Made by a program: the position numbers and the translations under genes. Below the pieces are notes generated by a model. The model ran no database searches. It saw nothing but the letters and a program-made list of their open reading frames with translations, and had not been told where the DNA came from. This document shows, in pieces, positions 26,433-35,638 of a stretch of DNA of 64,000 bases. Each line of letters opens with the position of its first letter. The stretch's first letter is position 1. The stretch is from HGM04593 sp045631905 (GTDB taxonomy: Bacteria; Bacteroidota; Bacteroidia; Bacteroidales; Bacteroidaceae), in NCBI GenBank assembly GCA_045631905.1, contig JAZQVO010000015.1:1-64000 (forward strand), in the 5' to 3' direction.

Positions 26433-27602
26433 ATGGATAATTTTAATGAGAGACGCTCGGACAAGAGTCCAAGAGGCAGAAGAGAACGTGCATCGTTCAA
26501 TCCCAACTTTAACAGCGAGAACAGGCCAAACAGCCGTTCGTCGCGTTACAACCGATTCGAAGGACGCCCGCAGTCGGCGCGCAACGAGCGTCAAGGAGGT
26601 GAGCAGAGTGGCGAGTATGGTCGCTACAAGTCGTATAACAGAGGTGGTCGCAGTGCAGAATTTAACCGCTTCGACGGTGAGCGCCCCCAGCGTAACCGTT
26701 ACGGCGCCGAGCCCCGCACAGGTCGTCACCAGCAGGGTGGTTATCAGCGCGGTGCCACAAGTGGTGAGAACTATGGCGAACGCCCCTCTTATGGCAAGCG
26801 TGGCACACGCTCTGCCTACGACCCGAACGCAAAGTATAGCGCAAAGAAACGCATAGCATATAAAGAGGCCGCAATAGACCCTAATGCACCTGTGCGCTTG
26901 AATAAATTTCTTGCAAATGCCGGAATATGCTCGCGTCGCGAGGCCGACAACTACATAGAGGCAGGTCTTGTAACCGTAAACGGTGTTGTTGTCACAGAGC
27001 TTGGAACAAAAGTTACTCCCGGTGACGATATTCGTTTCAACGGCGAGAGAATAAACCCTGAGCGCAAGGTATATGTGCTTTTGAACAAGCCGAAGGATTG
27101 TGTTACAACAGTTGATGATCCTCAGGAGCGTAAAACAGTGCTCGACTGCTTGCGCGGTATCGGCAAGGAGAGAATATACCCCGTGGGACGTCTCGACAGA
27201 AACACGACAGGTGTTTTGTTGCTCACTAACGACGGCGACCTTGCATCGAGGCTGACACACCCCAAGTTTATGAAAAAGAAGGTGTATCATGTTACATGCG
27301 ACAAGAATGTGGCAATGTCCGACATGGACCTTTTGGTAAACGGCATAGAGCTCGAAGATGGTAACGTATATGCCGACGAGGTAACATATGTAAACGATGC
27401 CGACCGTTCACAAATAGGCATAGAGATACACTCGGGCAAGAACCGTATTGTACGCCGTATGATGGAGCACTTGGGATATAAAGTAACAAAGCTCGACCGC
27501 GTGTTATTTGCAGGTCTCACAAAGAAGAACCTCAGACGTGGCGATTGGCGTTACCTCACAGAGAAAGAGGTAAACATGTTGCTTATGGGTGCATATGAGT
27601 AA
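26433..27602 (+). CDS. RluB/RsuA-type pseudouridine synthase with long disordered N-terminus
   Basis: This 389-residue protein has an enzyme part from about 153. An S4 RNA-binding domain (VRLNKFLANAGICSRREADNYI) is followed by the RsuA/RluB catalytic domain with GRLDRNTTG; the catalytic Asp is Asp255. It isomerises a uridine in rRNA; by family, 23S (RluB/E/F-like) is more likely than 16S, but the site is not determined. The first ~150 residues are an Arg/Gly/Asn/Ser-rich low-complexity tract that is probably disordered and RNA-binding. asnS follows after 22 bases. Confidence 0.88.
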   Translation: MDNFNERRSDKSPRGRRERASFNPNFNSENRPNSRSSRYNRFEGRPQSARNERQGGEQSGEYGRYKSYNRGGRSAEFNRFDGERPQRNRYGAEPRTGRHQQGGYQRGATSGENYGERPSYGKRGTRSAYDPNAKYSAKKRIAYKEAAIDPNAPVRLNKFLANAGICSRREADNYIEAGLVTVNGVVVTELGTKVTPGDDIRFNGERINPERKVYVLLNKPKDCVTTVDDPQERKTVLDCLRGIGKERIYPVGRLDRNTTGVLLLTNDGDLASRLTHPKFMKKKVYHVTCDKNVAMSDMDLLVNGIELEDGNVYADEVTYVNDADRSQIGIEIHSGKNRIVRRMMEHLGYKVTKLDRVLFAGLTKKNLRRGDWRYLTEKEVNMLLMGAYE

Positions 27603-27624
27603 AACAAGAGCAAAATAATTTAAC

Positions 27625-29028
27625 ATGGAAACGATAAAACGAACAAGAATATCAGACTTGCTAAAAAGCAAGGATTTTGGAACAACTGTAAACGTGAGAG
27701 GTTGGGTTAGAACCCGTCGTAGTAGCAAACAGGTGGCCTTCGTCGCTTTGAACGACGGTTCAACCATCAATAATGTGCAGGTTGTTATAGATACCGACAA
27801 ATTCGACGAGGAGTTGGTGAAACAGTTTACCACAGGTGCCTGCCTTAGCGTGAACGGTACTTTGGTAGAGTCTATCGGTGGCGGTCAGTCGGTAGAGATA
27901 CAGGCAACCGAAATTGAGTTGTTGGGTGCGTGCGACAACACCTACCCCTTGCAAAAGAAGGGACAGACCATGGAGTTTATGCGTACGGTAGCTCACTTGC
28001 GCCCCCGTACAAACACCTTTGGCGCAGTGTTCCGCATACGTCACAACATGGCTTATGCCATACATAAATTCTTCCACGACAAGGGCTTCTACTACTTCCA
28101 CACACCCCTTATCACAGCATCGGACTGTGAGGGTGCCGGCCAGATGTTCCAGGTTACAACAATGAACCTGTACGACCTGAAAAAGGACGAGAACGGTAGC
28201 ATAAAATACGATAGCGACTTCTTTGGCAAGCAGGCAAGCCTCACCGTGTCGGGACAGCTCGAGGGTGAGTTGGCAGCCACAGCGTTGGGCGCAATATACA
28301 CATTCGGCCCCACCTTCCGTGCCGAGAACTCAAACACCCCTCGTCACCTTGCCGAGTTCTGGATGATAGAGCCCGAGGTTGCCTTCAACGATATTATCGA
28401 CAACATGGAGCTTGCCGAGGAGTTTATAAAATATTGTGTTCAGTGGGCTCTCGACAACTGTATGGAAGATATAACCTTCCTTAACAACATGTTCGACAAG
28501 GAGCTTATAGAGCGTCTGCGTTCAATTGTAAACACCGAGTTTGTGCGCCTCTCTTATACCGAAGGTATTAAGATTTTGGAGGAGGCTGTTGCCGGTGGTC
28601 ACAAGTTTGAGTTCCCCGTATATTGGGGTGTGGACCTTGCATCGGAGCACGAGCGCTATTTGGTTGAGACACACTTTAAGCGTCCCGTGATACTCACCGA
28701 CTATCCCAAGGAGATTAAGGCGTTCTACATGAAACAGAACGAGGACGGAAAGACTGTTCGCGCCATGGACGTCCTCTTCCCCAAAATCGGCGAGATTATC
28801 GGTGGCTCGGAGCGTGAGGCCGACTATAACAAGCTTCTCCAACGTATCAAGGAGATGAATATCCCCATGAAGGATATGTGGTGGTATCTCGACACACGTC
28901 GTTACGGCTCATGCCCCCACTCTGGCTTCGGTTTGGGCTTTGAGCGTCTTTTGCTCTTCGTAACAGGTATGTCGAATATCCGCGACGTTATACCCTTCCC
29001 CCGTACCCCGAATAACGCTGAATTCTAA
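27625..29028 (+). CDS. asnS: Asparaginyl-tRNA synthetase
   Basis: This 467-residue class II synthetase has an N-terminal OB-fold anticodon-binding domain (VNVRGWVRTRRSSKQVAFVALNDGS). The catalytic core has motif 2 (FRAENSNTPRHLAEFWMIEPE) and motif 3 (GFGLGFERLLLFVTG). It charges tRNA-Asn directly, so the amidotransferase route is not needed for this amino acid. It lies between the pseudouridine synthase and the mannose-1-phosphate guanylyltransferase genes, 11 bases before the latter. Confidence 0.96.
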   Translation: METIKRTRISDLLKSKDFGTTVNVRGWVRTRRSSKQVAFVALNDGSTINNVQVVIDTDKFDEELVKQFTTGACLSVNGTLVESIGGGQSVEIQATEIELLGACDNTYPLQKKGQTMEFMRTVAHLRPRTNTFGAVFRIRHNMAYAIHKFFHDKGFYYFHTPLITASDCEGAGQMFQVTTMNLYDLKKDENGSIKYDSDFFGKQASLTVSGQLEGELAATALGAIYTFGPTFRAENSNTPRHLAEFWMIEPEVAFNDIIDNMELAEEFIKYCVQWALDNCMEDITFLNNMFDKELIERLRSIVNTEFVRLSYTEGIKILEEAVAGGHKFEFPVYWGVDLASEHERYLVETHFKRPVILTDYPKEIKAFYMKQNEDGKTVRAMDVLFPKIGEIIGGSEREADYNKLLQRIKEMNIPMKDMWWYLDTRRYGSCPHSGFGLGFERLLLFVTGMSNIRDVIPFPRTPNNAEF

Positions 29029-29039
29029 AAAACGGCAAT

Positions 29040-30125
29040 ATGAACAACCGATATTGTGTTATAATGGCAGGTGGCATAGGCTCGCGCCTATGGCCACTGA
29101 GCCGAAAGGAAAACCCCAAGCAGTTTCACGACCTGTTGGGCTGTGGGCGTACCCTGTTGCAACAAACCTTCGACAGGTATAGTCGCGTTGTTCCCAAAGA
29201 GAATATCATTGTTTCGACAAATGTCGCTTATGCCGACCTGGTGCGTGAGCAGTTACCCGAGTTGTCGCGAGAGCAGGTTTTGCACGAGCCCGCCTTTCGT
29301 GGCACAGCACCGAGCATCGCCTATGTGGCATGTCACATACGCCAGCTCAACCCTGATGCCAATATTGTGGTTGCTCAGGCCGACCAGTTGGTGCTTAACG
29401 AAGATTTGTTTGTCGAAACCATAGGGCGAGGTCTCGACTTTGTTGCAAAAAATAATAAGCTTGTGGCTGTGGGTATAAAGCCTACATGCCCCGAAACCCG
29501 TTACGGTTACATACAAGCCGATGTGCCGGTTGATGGTGCCGGTAACATATACAAGGTGCGTACATTTACCGAGAAACCCGAATATGAGTTTGCAAAGGTC
29601 TTTATGGAGAGTGGTGAGTTTTATTGGAACTCAGGTATATACATTTGGAATGTGAATACTCTTATAGAGACCATGACAACATTCTTGCCCGACATGATGG
29701 GTGAGCTCGAGAAGGTTTTTCGCGAAATTCCTGTGCGCGAGGAGCGTCGCAAGCGTGGCTACGAGATTTACACCTCTTTCCCTAATGCTTCGATGGACAT
29801 GAGCGTGATGGAGCGTGCCGACAATGTATATCTGCTTGTAGGTGAGTTTGGTTGGGCCGACATAGGAACATGGGACACCCTGTATGGTGCTCTCCCCAAA
29901 GATATGGGTGGTAATGTGATTATGCAGTCGCGTTGCCTAAAATATGATAGCAACAATAATGTTGTATCGGCTCCCGCAGGTAAATTGGTGGTGTTGCAAG
30001 ATGTCGATGACTTGCTTGTTGTCGATAGTGACAATGTGCTTATGATATGCCGTAAGGGTAGCGAGAAGAATGTGCGCAAATTTGTAAATGATGTGCGCAT
30101 GAAGCTCGGCGATGAGTATTTGTAG
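29040..30125 (+). CDS. manC: Mannose-1-phosphate guanylyltransferase
   Basis: This 361-residue nucleotidyltransferase makes GDP-mannose, the donor for mannose and, after conversion, fucose in surface glycans. The signature loop is MAGGIGSRLWPLSRKENPKQF (from residue 9), with the FTEKPEYEFA and NSGIYIWN motifs of the family. It lacks the C-terminal phosphomannose isomerase domain found in the longer bifunctional ManC/AlgA proteins. A bidirectional terminator separates it from the convergent lytic transglycosylase gene. Confidence 0.92.
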   Translation: MNNRYCVIMAGGIGSRLWPLSRKENPKQFHDLLGCGRTLLQQTFDRYSRVVPKENIIVSTNVAYADLVREQLPELSREQVLHEPAFRGTAPSIAYVACHIRQLNPDANIVVAQADQLVLNEDLFVETIGRGLDFVAKNNKLVAVGIKPTCPETRYGYIQADVPVDGAGNIYKVRTFTEKPEYEFAKVFMESGEFYWNSGIYIWNVNTLIETMTTFLPDMMGELEKVFREIPVREERRKRGYEIYTSFPNASMDMSVMERADNVYLLVGEFGWADIGTWDTLYGALPKDMGGNVIMQSRCLKYDSNNNVVSAPAGKLVVLQDVDDLLVVDSDNVLMICRKGSEKNVRKFVNDVRMKLGDEYL

Positions 30126-30154
30126 TGTGCATACATTCAACAAGAGATTATATC

Positions 30155-30190
30155 AACAAAAAAGCGACTTTTAAAAGTCGCTTTTTTGTT
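30155..30190. terminator. Bidirectional terminator between manC and the transglycosylase gene
   Basis: A 36-base perfect palindrome of two 18-base arms (AACAAAAAAGCGACTTTT and its complement) meets at 30172/30173. The flanking A and T tracts serve both convergent genes. The last two bases overlap the TAA stop of the minus-strand gene. Confidence 0.88.
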
Positions 30191-31166
30191 ATTTTATTAC
30201 CCACTTGCGGTTGTGGGGGGTGGTTGCCTCGGGGTTGTAGTGTAACCCTGCCGAGTCGGGTATTATAACCTCGTATCTCTTGCCTGTTTTGTTGGGCAGG
30301 GTTGTCTCCCTTATCCATGGGTTGGCCTCACGCAGTTGCAGGTATGTAAGCCCGTGTTTGCGGGCGATGCCGGCCCAGCATGTGACGGTGCTGTCTATGG
30401 TTATTTTGCAATTTACGGGTAGGGGTGGGTAGAGGTCGCGTCGGTGTAGTATGAAGCCGTAGCTTATGGGGTCGGTAAACACGCTCTTTACGGCTAAAAG
30501 ACGGAACAGGTAACGCGATGTTTCGGGCACAAGTTGCAGGTTTATGGCTTTCTGCTCCTTCTGCTTGTCGATGCGTTTGCTTATGTTGGCCCTGCCGGCA
30601 TTATAGCTCGCAGCCACAGTGAGCCAGTCGCCATACTTCTCGTACGACTCTTTAAGGTATTCGCATGCGGCGCGTGTGGCTTTTTCTATGTGGTATCGTT
30701 CATCGACATGGCTATTTACCTCGAGCCCGTATGAGCGGGCTGTCTTCTCCATAAATTGCCACAATCCGCCTGCTCCCACGGTTGAACGTGCGTTGATGTC
30801 GCCGTTACTCTCTATTATCATGAGGTATTTAAAATCCTCGGGTACACCGCACTCTTTTAATATGGGCTCAACAAGGGGGAAAAGGCGGTTTGCACGTTTA
30901 ATTTGCAAAAGCGTGTTTGTGTGCGAGTAGGTGAAGGCAAGAATTTCGCGGTCGAGTCTTTCGCGGCGGTCCTGTGCCGTGAGCTGAATATTCTCCCCTG
31001 CAAAGCTTATCTCTCGTGGCAGTTTAGGCGACACGGCGCAATAGGGTATTTGTGAGTATAGCACCTCGGGGCTTTTGCTGTCGGTGTAACCAAGACATGC
31101 GAGGGCTGTAATAACACAGCCGGCCGTTGTGCATATTATATTTTTACGGCTGAATATTTTCTTCAT
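30189..31166 (-). CDS. Lytic murein transglycosylase, MltD-like
   Basis: This 325-residue exported enzyme is predicted to cleave the glycan backbone of peptidoglycan. An N-terminal membrane or signal segment (about 10-27) may be a lipoprotein signal, with Cys24 in ITALAC. The SLT domain begins around 95, with the catalytic Glu119 in MIIESNGD followed by GAGGLWQFMEKTARSYGL and AASYNAGRAN. The C-terminal ~60 residues (WAGIARKHGLTYLQLREANPWI) resemble a LysM wall-binding domain. It is monocistronic between a divergent methyltransferase gene and the convergent manC. Confidence 0.9.
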   Translation of the reverse strand: MKKIFSRKNIICTTAGCVITALACLGYTDSKSPEVLYSQIPYCAVSPKLPREISFAGENIQLTAQDRRERLDREILAFTYSHTNTLLQIKRANRLFPLVEPILKECGVPEDFKYLMIIESNGDINARSTVGAGGLWQFMEKTARSYGLEVNSHVDERYHIEKATRAACEYLKESYEKYGDWLTVAASYNAGRANISKRIDKQKEQKAINLQLVPETSRYLFRLLAVKSVFTDPISYGFILHRRDLYPPLPVNCKITIDSTVTCWAGIARKHGLTYLQLREANPWIRETTLPNKTGKRYEVIIPDSAGLHYNPEATTPHNRKWVIK

Positions 31167-31184
31167 AATCTCTATTTATTAATG

Positions 31185-31214
31185 CAAAAGTAGTGCTTTT
31201 AGAGTAAATATCAA
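31185..31214 (-). promoter_or_regulatory. Promoter for the transglycosylase gene
   Basis: On the minus strand TTG (31214-31212), 19 bases, then TACTTTTG (31192-31185), about 18 bases before the start codon. Confidence 0.5.
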
Positions 31215-31355
31215 GCTTGTTTCATTGTTTTGCGTCGCTTTTTTTTGTTCCTTTGCAAAAGAAAAGCAGTTGCAACCATCACAAGCATGCAATGTGCGTT
31301 GTGGTGGTGTGTCAAGTTGTTTATTACATGGGTTTTAGCCCTTTTTTTAAATATT

Positions 31356-32900
31356 ATGGCGGAATTTGAATTAATAGCAAAGACCTTCCAAGGTTTGGAA
31401 GAGGTTTTGGCCAAGGAGTTAGTGGCGTTGGGTGCCAACAATGTGCAGATAGGTCGTCGTATGGTATCTTTTACCGGTGACAACGCGCTCATGTATAAGG
31501 CTAATTTTCATTTGAGAACAGCGGTTCGTATCTTAAAACCCATATTGCATTTTAAGGCCTCTAATGCCGATGATGTATATAATGTTATTAAAAGCATAGA
31601 GTGGGAAAATTACCTCAATGCCGACTCAACGTTTTCGGTTGATTCGGTTGTTTATAGCGAGGTGTTCCGTCACTCGAAATTTGTTGCCTATCGTGTTAAA
31701 GATGCGATAGCCGACTATTTTAACGAAAAAACAGGTCGTCGTCCGTCGGTTCGTCTCAACAACCCCGACATCGTATTCCACATTCATATTGCACACGAAG
31801 ATTGCACCTTGGCTCTCGACAGTTCGGGTGAGTCGTTGCACCGTCGCGGTTATCGTGTGGAGACAGGTGCCGCCCCCATCAACGAGGTGCTTGCGGCAGG
31901 TATGATTATGCTCACGGGCTGGCACGGAGAGTGCGACTTTATAGACCCCATGTGTGGTTCGGGTACTCTGCCCATCGAGGCAGCTCTTATAGCGCGTAAC
32001 ATCGCTCCCGGCGTCTTCCGTCAGGGCTATGCCTTTGAAAAGTGGAGAGATTTCGACAGCGAACTTTTCCGTTCGATATACGAAGACGACTCTATGGAGC
32101 GTGAGTTTAACCACAAGATTTATGGCTACGACGTTGATGGACGCATGGTTGCATGTGCACGTCGCAACGTAAAGTCGGCCATGATGGGCGACATAGTGCA
32201 GATAGAGTGTCGCGACATAAAGGATTTTGAAGAGCCTGCCGAGCGTGCCTTGATGATTGTGAACCCTCCCTACGGCGAGCGTCTTGTGAGCGAGAAGTTG
32301 TTGCAGGTCTATAAAGACCTTGGTGCTCGTTTGAAACATGCCTTCCAAGGCAACGAGGCGTGGGTGATAAGTAGTAATTATGATTGTTTCGACCAGATAG
32401 GTCTCAAAGCATCGGCACGTATCCCCTTGTATAATGGTGACCTCGATTGTGAGTTCCACAAGTACGAACTCTTCCAGGGTAAGTTTAAGGGCTTCCGCGA
32501 AGAGGGAAACACCTTGAAGAAGGATTTTGCGCCCTTGAAACGCAAGTCGCGCCTGACAGGGCTCGACGGTGAGTTGCGCCCCTCGCGCAACGAACGTAAG
32601 AGCGACGAGTACTCCTCTGTGGTGAGCGACGACTCAAAACGTCGTCGTCGCGAGTTGGAGTCGTACTTCAACACCCGTGCCGTGCAGAAGATGCGTGGTA
32701 CACGTAGCGAGAATACCGAACGCAAGGAGGGCACAGTTGAGCGCCGTGAGCGTCGCGCTCCTCAAGGCACAGGTCGAGGCTTTACACGCGACAACGGCGC
32801 AAAATCGCCCCGCAAGCCACGAACAGGCGGTGGAGGCTTTGCAAAAACAAAACCCGGTCGCGGGCAGGCACCTCGTCGCAATAACAGAAAAAACGATTAA
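31356..32900 (+). CDS. THUMP-domain rRNA methyltransferase, RlmL-like, with basic tail
   Basis: This 514-residue class I SAM methyltransferase has an N-terminal THUMP RNA-binding domain (FELIAKTFQGLEEVLAKEL, start of family). The Rossmann catalytic domain has DPMCGSGTLPIEAALIARNIAPG and the base-flipping motif NPPYGERL (about 303-310). It corresponds to the N-terminal half of RlmL, which makes m2G2445 in 23S rRNA; the RlmK half is absent. The last ~110 residues form an Arg/Gly/Lys-rich disordered tail. The ATG at 31356 is preferred because the 42 codons upstream in frame do not resemble the family. Confidence 0.88.
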   Translation: MAEFELIAKTFQGLEEVLAKELVALGANNVQIGRRMVSFTGDNALMYKANFHLRTAVRILKPILHFKASNADDVYNVIKSIEWENYLNADSTFSVDSVVYSEVFRHSKFVAYRVKDAIADYFNEKTGRRPSVRLNNPDIVFHIHIAHEDCTLALDSSGESLHRRGYRVETGAAPINEVLAAGMIMLTGWHGECDFIDPMCGSGTLPIEAALIARNIAPGVFRQGYAFEKWRDFDSELFRSIYEDDSMEREFNHKIYGYDVDGRMVACARRNVKSAMMGDIVQIECRDIKDFEEPAERALMIVNPPYGERLVSEKLLQVYKDLGARLKHAFQGNEAWVISSNYDCFDQIGLKASARIPLYNGDLDCEFHKYELFQGKFKGFREEGNTLKKDFAPLKRKSRLTGLDGELRPSRNERKSDEYSSVVSDDSKRRRRELESYFNTRAVQKMRGTRSENTERKEGTVERRERRAPQGTGRGFTRDNGAKSPRKPRTGGGGFAKTKPGRGQAPRRNNRKND

Positions 32901-32930
32901 TATTGAACTTTTCTAAATAAATTCATCACT

Positions 32931-34199
32931 ATGAAAATATTACTTTTAGGTAGCGGTGGTCGTGAGCATGCTCTTGCATGGAAGATTGCTCAAAGTAAAA
33001 AATTGGAGAAACTATTTATTGCTCCCGGCAATGCAGGAACATCGCAGGTGGGCGAGAATGTAAATATCTCGGTGTGCGATTTTGACGCTATTGCCACTTT
33101 TGTGCTCGAAAAAGGTGTGAACATGGTTGTGGTAGGTCCCGAGGACCCGTTGGTTAAAGGTGTATACGACTATTTTCAGAATGATGAGAGGCTGAAAAAT
33201 ATTCCCGTGATAGGCCCCACCCGTGCAGCCGCCGAGTTGGAGGGTAGCAAGAGCTTTGCAAAGGATTTTATGCAACGTCACGGCATACCCACAGCCGCCT
33301 ATCGTGCCTTCACCGTGGCCGAGAAAGAGGAGGCTTATAAGTTCTTGGAGGGTCTGAAAGCTCCCTATGTGCTTAAAGCCGACGGCTTGTGTGCCGGTAA
33401 GGGTGTGCTCATTCTCTCTTCGCTCGAGGAGGCCAAAAAGAGCCTCGATGAGATGTTCGACGGCATGTTCGGCTCTTCGTCGGCGACTGTGGTTATAGAG
33501 GAGTTCCTCGACGGTATAGAGTGCTCTGTGTTTGTGCTCACCGACGGCAAAAACTATGTTACTCTGCCCGAGGCAAAGGACTACAAGCGTGTGGGCGAGG
33601 GCAATACCGGCCTGAACACCGGCGGTATGGGCTCTATCTCTCCCGTTCCTTTCGCCACCGAGGAGTGGATGAAAAAGGTCGATGAGCGCATTGTGCGCCC
33701 CACAGTAGAGGGGCTTGTTGCCGACGGTTTGCTCTACAAAGGTTTTATCTTCTTCGGTCTCATTAATGTCGAAGGCGAGCCCATGGTTATAGAGTATAAT
33801 GTGCGCATGGGCGACCCCGAAACCGAGTCGGTGATGTTGCGTTTAAAGAGCGACATCGTGGAGCTCTTTGAGATGGTTGCCGAGGGCACCCTCTCGCAGG
33901 CAAAGGTTGAGTTCGACGACAGAACGGCTGTTTGTGTTATGCTTGTGTCGGGCGGTTACCCCGAGGCTTACGACAAGGGTTTCGAGATGACAGGCTTTGA
34001 GAATGTGAAGGATAGTATTCTTTTCCACGCAGGAACAGCTGTGAAAGATGGCAAGGTGGTAACAGCCGGTGGTCGTGTTATAGCCGCATGTTCTTATGGT
34101 GCCAACCGTGCCGAGGCTCTTGAAAAGTCGTTTGCGGCAGCCAACGCAATAAATTTTGAAAAGAAATATTTCAGAGGAGATATAGGCTTTGACTTATAA
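32931..34199 (+). CDS. purD: Phosphoribosylamine-glycine ligase
   Basis: PurD is a 422-residue ATP-grasp enzyme that joins glycine to phosphoribosylamine, the second step of purine synthesis. It starts MKILLLGSGGREHALAWKI and has the nucleotide-binding loop KADGLCAGKGV. The family signature is GFIFFGLINVEGEPMVIEYNVRMGDPE. The length is normal. The next gene (membrane protein) appears to start inside the end of purD at a TTG, which suggests coupling. Confidence 0.96.
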   Translation: MKILLLGSGGREHALAWKIAQSKKLEKLFIAPGNAGTSQVGENVNISVCDFDAIATFVLEKGVNMVVVGPEDPLVKGVYDYFQNDERLKNIPVIGPTRAAAELEGSKSFAKDFMQRHGIPTAAYRAFTVAEKEEAYKFLEGLKAPYVLKADGLCAGKGVLILSSLEEAKKSLDEMFDGMFGSSSATVVIEEFLDGIECSVFVLTDGKNYVTLPEAKDYKRVGEGNTGLNTGGMGSISPVPFATEEWMKKVDERIVRPTVEGLVADGLLYKGFIFFGLINVEGEPMVIEYNVRMGDPETESVMLRLKSDIVELFEMVAEGTLSQAKVEFDDRTAVCVMLVSGGYPEAYDKGFEMTGFENVKDSILFHAGTAVKDGKVVTAGGRVIAACSYGANRAEALEKSFAAANAINFEKKYFRGDIGFDL

Positions 34200-35166
34200 G
34201 AATTCTTTACAAGGACGTTTCGTATCTTCCGTTGCCCCGGTATGGGTGATGTTTGTAGCATCACTACTGCTCTGGGGCATCGGTGCTTTGTGGGGTGTAT
34301 CATCGTCTACCCCCACGTTCTTGTCGGCTTTGGGTATAAATTTTGCAAGCGATGTTGTTGCCCGCTTGTTCTCTTTTCTCTCGCTTGTGGCGGTTGCTCT
34401 GTTGCTTAACCACCTGTATCTTTTCGAGAGACGCATACACTGGCTCTCGTCGGTGTTTCTGTGGCTCTCGTCGGTGATGATGTTTGTGCACGTCGATTAT
34501 CTGTCGTGCTTTTCGTCGTTGTTGCTCATGATGGCTATGTCGCAACTGCTGTCGTGTGTGCACGAGAGCGGGCAGGAGAGGGCTTTGTTCGGTGCTTTTG
34601 CTTTTTTGTCCTTTTCATCGCTCTTTTTGTTACAGTTTGCCTACGTTCTTCCCCTTTTCGTGGCCTATATATTTATAGCTCGCATCTCGAACGTGAGGAA
34701 CGTGCTGTCGGCTTTGCTTGGGGTCGTAACCCCTTATTGGTTGCTTTTTGGGCTTGTTTATGCCTTCCCCTCGCTGGGTCCTCTTCTTGTGCCTTTGAAA
34801 ATATGTTATGCGAACATGGTTTCCGGAGCAGGCCTCAGCTTGTCGCCTCTGCTCTATTTGGTGTTGGCTGTGGAGGGGTTGATATACGTTGTTGCTGTGT
34901 GTAACTTTGCAACCTCTTTGTTCCCTGCAAAGCCTCTTTTGCGTCGCAGGTTGTTGTTTATTATTATACTTAACATCTACCTGTTTGCCATCTCTTTTTT
35001 TGTACCGCAGGATTTTGTTATGCTTTTTGTGTGGCGTTTGCCGGGGGTGGCGCTGTTGGCCTCCTATGCTTTTGCGATGAAGATAACAAAATTGTCGAAC
35101 ATATATTTTATAACGCTTAATATATTGTGGCTTGCAACGGCCACCTTATGCTTATGGATTGGGTGA
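34189..35166 (+). CDS. Polytopic membrane protein, unknown function
   Basis: This 325-residue, very hydrophobic protein has roughly nine to ten predicted membrane helices and few charged residues apart from short loops (HLYLFERRIHW, HESGQERA, KPLLRRR). I do not recognise a family with confidence. The frame opens with TTG at 34189, overlapping the purD stop, and AGAGGAGA sits about 10 bases before it; an ATG at 34249 (inside the first helix) is the alternative. It overlaps the next gene by 13 bases, so purD, this gene and the YqaA-like gene probably form one unit. A role in transport or lipid-linked steps is possible but not shown. Confidence 0.72.
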   Translation: MTYKNSLQGRFVSSVAPVWVMFVASLLLWGIGALWGVSSSTPTFLSALGINFASDVVARLFSFLSLVAVALLLNHLYLFERRIHWLSSVFLWLSSVMMFVHVDYLSCFSSLLLMMAMSQLLSCVHESGQERALFGAFAFLSFSSLFLLQFAYVLPLFVAYIFIARISNVRNVLSALLGVVTPYWLLFGLVYAFPSLGPLLVPLKICYANMVSGAGLSLSPLLYLVLAVEGLIYVVAVCNFATSLFPAKPLLRRRLLFIIILNIYLFAISFFVPQDFVMLFVWRLPGVALLASYAFAMKITKLSNIYFITLNILWLATATLCLWIG

Positions 35167-35621
35167 TTAATATTTTTTCGGAATATGGTTATTGGGGCAT
35201 GGGATTCTTGGCTTTTCTGTCGGGTTCCATCGTGCCCATCACAAGCGAGGTGTTGCTTGTGTTCTTCTTGGGAATAGGGCTCAGCCCTGTTTATTTAACT
35301 CTTGTGGCTACGTTGGGAAATACTCTTGGTGGCTTTTGTTGCTATCTCATGGGTATGATGGCCGACAAGGATAAGGTGTTTAAGATGTTTAAAATAACTC
35401 CTCGTCGCATGCAACGTGCCGACAAAATTATTCAAAAGTATGGTTATTGGGCGGCGCTCATCTCCTTTGTGCCTGTGCTTGGTGAGACTTTGCTGGTGTT
35501 GCTTGGCGTGATGCGTGTGTCGTGGTGGAAGATGGCTCTTGTTATGGCTGTCGGTAAGTTGGTGCGCTATGCTTTTATAACGTTGTCGTATACGAGTATA
35601 GCGCAGTTAATGGGCGAGTAG
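35154..35621 (+). CDS. YqaA/DedA-like membrane protein
   Basis: This 155-residue protein is of the VTT/DedA type (short YqaA branch). It has an amphipathic N-terminus (MDWVINIFSEYGYWGMGFLAFLSGSIVPITSEVLL). The helices around GNTLGGFCCYLMGMMADKD and the glycine-proline-rich re-entrant loop FVPVLGETLLVLLGVMRVSWW are typical. DedA proteins are proposed to flip phospholipids or undecaprenyl phosphate. The ATG at 35154 is preferred; ATG at 35148 and GTG at 35127 are in frame but add residues not seen in relatives. It overlaps the preceding membrane protein and ends near the convergent radical SAM gene. Confidence 0.8.
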   Translation: MDWVINIFSEYGYWGMGFLAFLSGSIVPITSEVLLVFFLGIGLSPVYLTLVATLGNTLGGFCCYLMGMMADKDKVFKMFKITPRRMQRADKIIQKYGYWAALISFVPVLGETLLVLLGVMRVSWWKMALVMAVGKLVRYAFITLSYTSIAQLMGE

Positions 35622-35638
35622 TTGCAAGGTGTTTTAAT

